Part shown: positions 58,669 through 64,000 of the stretch, one piece after another
Layout: every line of letters begins with the position of its first letter
Numbering within the stretch: the first letter of the stretch is position 1
Assembly (NCBI GenBank): GCA_947499505.1
Contig: CANMOQ010000002.1
Coordinates: 248,001-312,000 of the forward strand
Length of the DNA stretch: 64,000 nucleotides
Reading direction: 5' to 3'
From: an uncultured Erythrobacter sp.
GTDB taxonomy: Bacteria; Pseudomonadota; Alphaproteobacteria; Sphingomonadales; Sphingomonadaceae
Translations under genes and position numbers: made by a program
The notes under the pieces: generated by a model
Databases searched by the model: none
What the model saw: the letters and a program-made list of their open reading frames with translations, nothing else
Told to the model about the DNA's origin: nothing

Positions 58669-58698
58669 TTGCCTAGTGCCGACTCATGGTTCTAATAT
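58669..58698 (+). promoter_or_regulatory. Possible promoter for the gene at 58809
   Basis: TTGCCT (58669-58674), 18-base spacer, TAATAT (58693-58698). About 110 bases before the start codon and 64 bases downstream of the palindrome at 58590-58605. Confidence 0.35.
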
Positions 58699-58808
58699 TC
58701 TGATTGTTGCATAAATGCGGCGAGTCGTTTTGGGGCAAACTCAGCCAATGTTCAGGCAGGGGATGCTTTGATCAGAACGATAATGATCGAAGGATTTGAG
58801 TGAACGCC

Positions 58809-59567
58809 ATGACAGGTAAGGCTAACCAGATTGGAAGTAAGGCGCAGCGCAAGCTGCCGCTGATGCTTGCCGCTGGCGCGCTGGCGCTTGGTGTTCCCTC
58901 GACTGGTCTCGCTTTGGTAAGCCTCACAGAGAGCGTGCCCGGGCTAGAGGGCTCTGCACTCGATATTTTCACGCCTGCCTCAGTTGATCCAGAACTTGCC
59001 GCGATGTTCGCAAGCAAGGCTGGTGGCGATGGCATGCGCTTTACGCCAGCTGGCGCTGCAAATGCTGGCAACGGTGATCGCACAGTGACCGTCGCTGTTC
59101 GAGTGGACAGCGATATTGCTGAAGCAATCTCCGTGCGCTCTGCAATTGACGCAGCGCCCGGCGTTAGCGGCGGCATCGCGGCCGTTCAGCCAACTCGCTA
59201 CAATCTCGGTATTGCACGCGGCTACGATAGCTTCGCTCGGCCAGTTGCGCTGCCGGAGACGGTTCGCAATCTGTCGATGCCTGATCTTGCGATGTTTGAG
59301 CCTGCTGGCCCAACCGCCAAGGATAAGCCTAGCCGTCTTCAGCCGCGCATCGAGCTTGAAAGTGGCAAAGTCGCTGGCAGCTCGCCCAACACTCTGGGTT
59401 CACTTGAGCGGCAGACCCTTGATGTGGGCGGCGCTTACCGGATTTCGCGCAATCTCAATGTGACCGCCGGTGTGCGTCTGTCGCAAGAGCGCGATCGTTT
59501 GGATCCCCTGACCAATGCCGATCAAGACAATCAGGCCGTTTACGTCGGAACTCAATTTAAGTTCTGA
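58809..59567 (+). CDS. Secreted protein with C-terminal beta-strand pair, unknown
   Basis: 252 residues from ATG 58809 (a GTG at 58800 with AGGA upstream is the alternative). A signal peptide (LPLMLAAGALALGVPSTGLA) is followed by a long unstructured Ala/Pro/Gly-rich segment. At the C-terminus are two clear amphipathic strands (TLDVGGAYRISRNLNVTAGVRLS and NQAVYVGTQFKF) ending in Phe, as outer-membrane beta-barrels do. There are too few strands for a full barrel, so it may be an oligomeric or shortened porin. A terminator follows at 59610. Not recognised; no function proposed. Confidence 0.7.
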   Translation: MTGKANQIGSKAQRKLPLMLAAGALALGVPSTGLALVSLTESVPGLEGSALDIFTPASVDPELAAMFASKAGGDGMRFTPAGAANAGNGDRTVTVAVRVDSDIAEAISVRSAIDAAPGVSGGIAAVQPTRYNLGIARGYDSFARPVALPETVRNLSMPDLAMFEPAGPTAKDKPSRLQPRIELESGKVAGSSPNTLGSLERQTLDVGGAYRISRNLNVTAGVRLSQERDRLDPLTNADQDNQAVYVGTQFKF

Positions 59568-59609
59568 TTGTCCTCTCGCTCGCTTGGGCCAGAGAAATTC
59601 GTATGCAAG

Positions 59610-59633
59610 ACCTCGCTTTCGCGGGGTTTTTTG
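59610..59633 (+). terminator. Intrinsic terminator
   Basis: Stem ACCTCGC-TTTC-GCGGGGT (one G-T wobble) followed by T6, 43 bases past the stop of the gene at 58809 and before phaB. Confidence 0.65.
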
Positions 59634-59697
59634 TTGCCTGACGCTAGGGCAAGCGTATCCCTGAGAAGGATAAACGACTCACAGGGATGACAGACAT

Positions 59698-60420
59698 ATG
59701 AGCAAAGTAGCAATCGTCACCGGGGGCACGCGCGGCATCGGAGAGGCCATTTGCCAGCGCCTTAAGCGCCAAGGTCACACTGTCATCGCCAATTATGGCG
59801 GCAATGATGAAAGCGCAGCCGCCTTTACCGAGGCTACCGGCATCCCTTCCATGAAATGGGACGTGGGCGATCACGAAGCCTGCCTCGAAGGCTGCGCCAA
59901 AGTGGCCGAAGAGCATGGCCCGGTCGACATCGTCGTCAACAATGCCGGCATCACGCGCGATGGCACTTTGCACAAGATGAGCTTTGACGATTGGAACGAC
60001 GTTATGCGCGTCAATCTGGGCGGGTGTTTCAACATGGCCAAGGCGACCTTTCCCGGCATGCGGGATCGCAAATGGGGCCGAATCGTCAATATCGGCTCAA
60101 TCAACGGACAAGCAGGCCAATACGGTCAGGTAAACTACGCCGCCGCCAAATCTGGCATTCACGGGTTCACCAAAGCTCTCGCGCAGGAAGGCGCCAAGTT
60201 CGGCGTGACCGTCAATGCCATCGCGCCCGGCTATATCGACACCGATATGGTCGCCGCCGTGCCGGAACCGGTGCTGGAAAAGATCGTCGCCAAGATCCCC
60301 GTGGGCCGCCTGGGCCAAGCGGAAGAAATCGCGCGCGGCGTTGCCTTCTTCACCTCGGACAATGGCGCGTTCATGACCGGCTCCACCATGAGCATCAATG
60401 GCGGCCAGCATATGTATTAG
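59698..60420 (+). CDS. phaB: Acetoacetyl-CoA reductase
   Basis: A 240-residue SDR enzyme. NADPH-binding TGGTRGIG (8-15), NNAG at 81-84, catalytic Ser134, Tyr147 and Lys151 (NIGSINGQAGQYGQVNYAAAK). The block INGQAGQYGQVNYAAAKSGIHGFTKAL is the PhaB pattern and separates it from FabG. It reduces acetoacetyl-CoA to (R)-3-hydroxybutyryl-CoA, the monomer of polyhydroxybutyrate. A thiolase would supply the substrate, but the nearest are 25 and 40 kb away in the window; no phaC is seen. Confidence 0.93.
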   Translation: MSKVAIVTGGTRGIGEAICQRLKRQGHTVIANYGGNDESAAAFTEATGIPSMKWDVGDHEACLEGCAKVAEEHGPVDIVVNNAGITRDGTLHKMSFDDWNDVMRVNLGGCFNMAKATFPGMRDRKWGRIVNIGSINGQAGQYGQVNYAAAKSGIHGFTKALAQEGAKFGVTVNAIAPGYIDTDMVAAVPEPVLEKIVAKIPVGRLGQAEEIARGVAFFTSDNGAFMTGSTMSINGGQHMY

Positions 60421-60432
60421 GGACGGCCTGGA

Positions 60433-60858
60433 TCAGGCGTCCGGTTCGGGATCGGGGTCGCGCGGAGTAAACTCTGCGAGCAGCGCCGCGCCGGTCCAGA
60501 CTGCCAGGGTGATCACGAGCTTCTCATCTACGCCCTCAATCACTTTTTCGACCAAGCCCAGCCACGCATATCCGGCCATGAAGATCGTCAGTTGCACCGC
60601 TGACCATATCCGCCGCGTGGTCTTTGAGACCATCAGAATGAAGCCGATCAATGTGGCGGTAATAAACAGCAGGATCGCATAGTCGGCCGAGCTGAGATCG
60701 GTCAGCCCGGCAAAGTTGACCCCGACAATCGCCCCGAAAAACAGATTAAGCGCATCGACCGAGGCGCGATATTCTGATTCGCGCAGGCGGCCGGTATCGC
60801 TCAAGCCTTTTGCGATCTCCTTCGCGCTCTTTGTGATCACCCCTTTGCGATCAGCCAT
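60433..60858 (-). CDS. Small four-helix membrane protein, hypothetical
   Basis: 141 residues from the ATG ending at 60858. A charged helical N-terminus (KEIAKGLSDTGRLRESEYRASVD) is followed by three or four membrane segments (LNLFFGAIVGVNFAGL, YAILLFITATLIGFILMV, AVQLTIFMAGYAWLGLV, KLVITLAVWTGAALL) and an acidic tail DPDPEPDA. Unknown family to me. Convergent with phaB with a 12-base gap. Confidence 0.7.
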   Translation of the reverse strand: MADRKGVITKSAKEIAKGLSDTGRLRESEYRASVDALNLFFGAIVGVNFAGLTDLSSADYAILLFITATLIGFILMVSKTTRRIWSAVQLTIFMAGYAWLGLVEKVIEGVDEKLVITLAVWTGAALLAEFTPRDPDPEPDA

Positions 60859-60954
60859 CAGCAATCCCCTATCCGACCTGGTGCACTTTAAGACTTAGCG
60901 CGCTGGCGCGAGATGGGAAGCCCACCGGGGACAATCAGCATGTTGAGGGCCCTG

Positions 60955-61560
60955 CTATTTCAAGTGAAACGTTGCGCGCGCATCCTCCACTTTGTCACGC
61001 GCCGCGCACCCTGGGGCGTGGTCATTCACCAGACCCATCGCTTGCATGAAGGCATAGGCCGTCGTCGGGCCAACAAACTTCCATCCGCGCTTCTTCAGAT
61101 CTTTAGAAAGGGCAGTGGACGCATCGGTAAAGCCTGGCATGTGCGCGCCATCCCATAGTCGCTCGCGCGGCTCATACTGCCAGAAGTAGGCGGCGAGAGA
61201 GCCCTCGTCCTCGACCATTTCGAGCGCTCGCCGGGCATTGTTGATCGTCGCCTCGATCTTGCCGCGGTGCCGGATAATGCCTGCATCTTGGAGCAATCGC
61301 TCGACATCATCTTCGTGAAAATCAGAGACTTTGCGAAAGTCAAAATCATGAAAGGCAGCGCGAAAATTCTCGCGTTTCTCCAGGATCGTCCGCCAGCTTA
61401 ACCCTGATTGGAACCCCTCCAGACAAATCTTCTCAAACAGGCGGCGATCATCGCCAACCGGATAGCCCCATTCGCTGTCGTGGTACTGCTCGTATTGCGG
61501 TGTCGCGCTCGACCATCCACAACGCGCAACTCCATCTTCGCCTGTGACGATCTCGACCAT
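60955..61560 (-). CDS. tag: DNA-3-methyladenine glycosylase I
   Basis: 201 residues from the ATG ending at 61560 (GGAGG upstream), helix-hairpin-helix superfamily, Tag type. The zinc site is suggested by RCGW near the start, YHDSEWG, and NDHAPGCAAR near the end, as in E. coli Tag (Cys/His ligands). The core FEKICLEGFQSGLSWRTILEKR and GIIRHRGKIEATINNAR also match. It removes 3-methyladenine from alkylated DNA. The window also encodes xthA and ung. Confidence 0.94.
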   Translation of the reverse strand: MVEIVTGEDGVARCGWSSATPQYEQYHDSEWGYPVGDDRRLFEKICLEGFQSGLSWRTILEKRENFRAAFHDFDFRKVSDFHEDDVERLLQDAGIIRHRGKIEATINNARRALEMVEDEGSLAAYFWQYEPRERLWDGAHMPGFTDASTALSKDLKKRGWKFVGPTTAYAFMQAMGLVNDHAPGCAARDKVEDARATFHLK

Positions 61561-61658
61561 TTCACCCTCCAAATTACGACGCGAGAGCACCAGATCGCTC
61601 GGCGCACGTCAATCGCTAATGGGCAACGCACAGTCGGTGCGCTATCGCTGACGGCGCT

Positions 61659-61910
61659 ATGGCGGACACACCCTACCATCCTCCGGTCAAACGTTCGGTC
61701 GAGATCGCCGGGCACAAGACCTCAATCAGCCTGGAGCCGGTGTTCTGGGACATGTTGCGACGCGCAGCGGAGGCAGAAGATGTTCCGATCAATGCGCTGG
61801 TCGGGCGGATCGACGAAGAGCGGATCAAGGCTGAGACTCCGCCGGGCCTCGCCGGAGCGATCCGGATTTGGCTGGTGAGTGGGAGGGATGACCATGAATT
61901 TAGAAGATAG
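61659..61910 (+). CDS. RHH_4-type ribbon-helix-helix protein
   Basis: 83 residues. The N-terminal strand KRSVEIAGHKTSISLEPVFWDMLRRAAEAEDVPINALVGRID is the RHH_4 (PF13467-like) signature, which adds a conserved GH-TS-SLE-FW pattern to the usual fold. Probably a small DNA-binding regulator acting as a dimer. It overlaps the downstream PhyH-like gene by 17 bases, so the two are co-expressed; whether it controls that gene is not known. Confidence 0.82.
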   Translation: MADTPYHPPVKRSVEIAGHKTSISLEPVFWDMLRRAAEAEDVPINALVGRIDEERIKAETPPGLAGAIRIWLVSGRDDHEFRR

Positions 61911-62556
61911 TGGTTATTTGTACTTACCCGGATTGATCAAACAGAACCTATCGCAATGGCGTGAACTTACCCATGCCGAGTTCTCGATGCGCAAACCTGG
62001 CCACCGCATTTCATCCAACCCCCACCTCGCCTCAGCCATCGTGGAGTTGCTTCAGAAGCCCGATCTTCAAGCCGAAATGCGAGGGGAATGGCGATGTGTT
62101 CGAGCAATAGCCTTCAACAAAACTCCCACCCGGAACTGGGCTCTTGGATGGCATCAGGACCGCACAATCGCTGTCAAATCAAGAATGGACACCAATGGTT
62201 TTGGCCCATGGTCTGAGAAAGACGGCATAACGCATGTCGAGCCCCCATTCAGGTTGCTGGAACGCATGGTCACACTGAGGCTCCACCTTGATGATACAGG
62301 TAAAGACAATGGCGCGCTTCTCGTTGCACCCGGCAGCCACCTCAATGGGCGCATTGCTGAAGGGCAAATTTGTGAGACTGTTGCTAGCAGGCACAGGATA
62401 AGCTGTATCGCAGAAGCAGGTGACGGTTGGCTCTACGCGACCCCAATTCTCCATTCCTCTGGTCGTTCAGTCGGCAGCTCTGCTAGGCGAGTCCTCCATT
62501 TAGACTTTCCCAAAGACCATTTGCCTGCCCCCCTGGAATGGCACGGGATCGACTAG
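61894..62556 (+). CDS. Phytanoyl-CoA dioxygenase-like (PhyH) oxygenase
   Basis: 220 residues from ATG 61894, chosen because GGAGG lies seven bases upstream. The iron site of the 2-oxoglutarate oxygenase fold is suggested by His87 and Asp89 (GWHQDRTI) and the distal His187 (PILHSSGRS), with Arg199 (ARRVLHLDF) as a candidate 2-oxoglutarate contact. Related enzymes hydroxylate small metabolites; the substrate is unknown. Its base composition looks less GC-rich than the flanking genes and, with the overlapping regulator, it may be a transferred two-gene module. The alternative starts are GTG 61879 and ATG 61888. Confidence 0.78.
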   Translation: MNLEDSGYLYLPGLIKQNLSQWRELTHAEFSMRKPGHRISSNPHLASAIVELLQKPDLQAEMRGEWRCVRAIAFNKTPTRNWALGWHQDRTIAVKSRMDTNGFGPWSEKDGITHVEPPFRLLERMVTLRLHLDDTGKDNGALLVAPGSHLNGRIAEGQICETVASRHRISCIAEAGDGWLYATPILHSSGRSVGSSARRVLHLDFPKDHLPAPLEWHGID

Positions 62557-62563
62557 CTCATCC

Positions 62564-63844
62564 TCAATCGTCGACCCGCTCAATATCCGCGCCGACCAGC
62601 TGAAGCTTCTCCTCCAGCCGCTCATAGCCGCGATCAAGGTGATAGATGCGGCGCACTGTCGTCTCGCCCTCCGCTGCGAGCGCCGCGATAATCAGGCTCA
62701 TTGAAGCGCGCAGATCGGTTGCCATCACCTCGGCACCGGTCAGCTCTGAGGGGCCTTTCACAATTGCCGTGCGGCCTTCGGTCGAAATATCCGCGCTCAT
62801 CCGGGACAGCTCCGGCACGTGCATGAAACGGTTTTCGAAGATCGTCTCTTTCAGCACGCTGGTGCCATGCGCCTTGCACAGCAGGCTCATCAATTGCGCC
62901 TGCATGTCGGTGGCGAGGCCAGGGTAGGGCGCAGTGGTAAGATCAGTCGCTTTCAGCGGGCCGTCAGCGCGCACCGTCATGCCCCGCGCGTCCTCTTCGA
63001 TCTCCACCCCGATATTGCGCAGCGCATTATTGGTCGCTGTCATCTCGCTGGCATTGGCACCTTCCAGCCGCACTTCGCCGCCCGTAATCGCCGCCGCGCA
63101 GGCATATGAACCTGCCTCAATCCGGTCGGCCATCACCTTGTAGGTGGCGCCGTTGAGACGCTTAACACCGTGAATGGTCAGATCGGATGTGCCGATACCC
63201 TCGATCTCTGCGCCCATCGCGGTGAGCAGATTGCACAGGTCGACAATCTCTGGCTCACGCGCGGCGTTGAACAATCGGCTTGTGCCATTGGCCAGCACAG
63301 CCGCCATCAATGCGTTTTCTGTCGCCCCAACAGACACCACTGGGAAATCAAAGTCCCCGCCCGGTAGTCCGCCATCAGGGGCAATCGCTTTGACGTAGCC
63401 CTGCGCCAGCTCAATCTCTGCGCCGAACGCTTCAAGCGCCTTAAGGTGCAGGTCAATCGGGCGATTGCCGATTGCGCAGCCGCCAGGCATCGAAACCGTC
63501 GCTTCGCCCGCGCGCGCCAGCATTGGCCCAAGCACAAGAATCGAGGCGCGCATTTTGCGGACCAGATCATACGGCGCGACATTTGAGGTCAGGCGCTGAG
63601 CCTCAAAAGTGACGACGCGTCCAAAATCCTCCGGACGCTTGCCCTGAATGCTCACTGAGACACCGAATTGCCCCATCAAATGTTGGAACCCGTCAATATC
63701 GGCAAGCCGCGGCAAATTGCGCAATGTCATCGGCTCTTCGGTGAGCAAAGCGCACGGTATCAGCGTGAGCGCCGCGTTCTTCGCGCCAGAGATCGGAAGG
63801 GTTCCTGAAAGGCGATTGCCGCCCCGAATAAGCAATTTGTCCAT
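62564..63844 (-). CDS. murA: UDP-N-acetylglucosamine 1-carboxyvinyltransferase
   Basis: 426 residues. First committed step of peptidoglycan synthesis, adding enolpyruvyl to UDP-GlcNAc. Cys123 in [11 protein letters not shown] corresponds to the active-site Cys that reacts with fosfomycin. The EPSP-synthase-like fold is clear ([38 protein letters not shown]). The length agrees with the family. It is divergent from galU with a 102-base gap. Confidence 0.97.
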   Translation of the reverse strand: MDKLLIRGGNRLSGTLPISGAKNAALTLIPCALLTEEPMTLRNLPRLADIDGFQHLMGQFGVSVSIQGKRPEDFGRVVTFEAQRLTSNVAPYDLVRKMRASILVLGPMLARAGEATVSMPGGCAIGNRPIDLHLKALEAFGAEIELAQGYVKAIAPDGGLPGGDFDFPVVSVGATENALMAAVLANGTSRLFNAAREPEIVDLCNLLTAMGAEIEGIGTSDLTIHGVKRLNGATYKVMADRIEAGSYACAAAITGGEVRLEGANASEMTATNNALRNIGVEIEEDARGMTVRADGPLKATDLTTAPYPGLATDMQAQLMSLLCKAHGTSVLKETIFENRFMHVPELSRMSADISTEGRTAIVKGPSELTGAEVMATDLRASMSLIIAALAAEGETTVRRIYHLDRGYERLEEKLQLVGADIERVDD

Positions 63845-63946
63845 CGCTATGCCTTAGCCAAAAACACGTGGCGCGCAAACGGCATCTCCGCCCGCTATGC
63901 ACGCGCCAGTTGACGCGGCTCGCCATGCGTCCGTATCCCTTGGCCC

Positions 63947-64000
63947 ATGACCAATCACAATGCGACCACGCCAAAGCCGATTAAGAAGGCGGTTTTCCCC
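63947..64000 (+). CDS. galU: UTP-glucose-1-phosphate uridylyltransferase, N-terminus only
   Basis: Only 18 codons before the window ends: MTNHNATTPKPIKKAVFP. The run PIKKAVFP is the start of the GalU nucleotide-binding motif KAVFP-A-G-GTR-LPATK, so GalU is the best call. It would make UDP-glucose for surface glycans. The rest is outside the window, so this is a low-length inference. Confidence 0.7.
   Translation, partial: MTNHNATTPKPIKKAVFP

Overview
The window looks like a chromosomal segment of an alphaproteobacterium, most likely order Sphingomonadales, family Erythrobacteraceae (Erythrobacter, Qipengyuania or Altererythrobacter type). This is inferred from the GC-rich codon use, the gene orders (DUF3576-leuS-lptE-holA; rnd-lptC-lptA), exosortase-A-associated glycan genes, polyhydroxyalkanoate (PHA) genes and the protein sequences. 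No database search was possible. I found no rRNA, tRNA, CRISPR array, prophage or intact insertion sequence. Most of the window is ordinary core genome, densely packed and often translationally coupled through ATGA overlaps.

Layout. 1-5.6 kb: the end of an EF-hand protein, an OmpR-type two-component pair, a long GST-like protein and a HerA-like ATPase. 5.7-15.4 kb: a PabB-PabC fusion, an RluA-family pseudouridine synthase, ArfB, ribosomal protein L33, LolA, a lipoprotein alkaline phosphatase, XthA, RibA, a GNAT acetyltransferase and a beta-helix protein. 15.5-21.1 kb: two small lipoproteins, then a four-gene acyl-CoA catabolic cluster (acyl-CoA dehydrogenase, family III CoA-transferase, thiolase, hotdog hydratase). 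21.1-30 kb: a ribbon-helix-helix/SPFH operon behind a 30-bp palindrome, PPK2, phenylalanine hydroxylase, a GlsB-like protein, UppP, an M13 peptidase and an ABC exporter. 30-35.8 kb: a PHA depolymerase, three poorly known genes, and a MaoC-thiolase pair. 35.9-40.1 kb: exosortase-A-associated glycan genes. 40.1-46.7 kb: gltB-gltD behind a structured leader. 46.9-52.3 kb: a porin-like protein, a lipoprotein, a DksA-type zinc-finger protein, Ung, Rnd, LptC and LptA. 52.3-58.5 kb: a frameshifted sugar transferase, then holA, lptE, leuS and a DUF3576 lipoprotein. 58.8-64 kb: a secreted beta-strand protein, PhaB, a small membrane protein, Tag, an RHH/PhyH overlapping pair, MurA and the start of galU.

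Themes. PHA and acyl-CoA metabolism (phaB, phaZ, two thiolases, two hotdog hydratases, ACAD, CoA-transferase) is spread over the window, and phaZ is preceded by a 17-bp ATTGTGCA/TGCACAAT palindrome. Envelope biogenesis is strongly represented (LolA, LptA/C/E, UppP, MurA, a Wzy-type ligase, glycosyltransferases). Nitrogen assimilation is represented by GltBD.

The most unusual non-coding signal is a family of at least seven intergenic repeat units. Each has constant flanks around short hairpins whose arms differ between copies yet stay complementary. Two loci carry inverted pairs of units. Other signals worth checking are a multi-hairpin RNA leader that closes on the gltB start codon, a candidate terminator-ended small RNA after lolA, a sugar-transferase gene broken by indels, and a probable CTG start for ribA.
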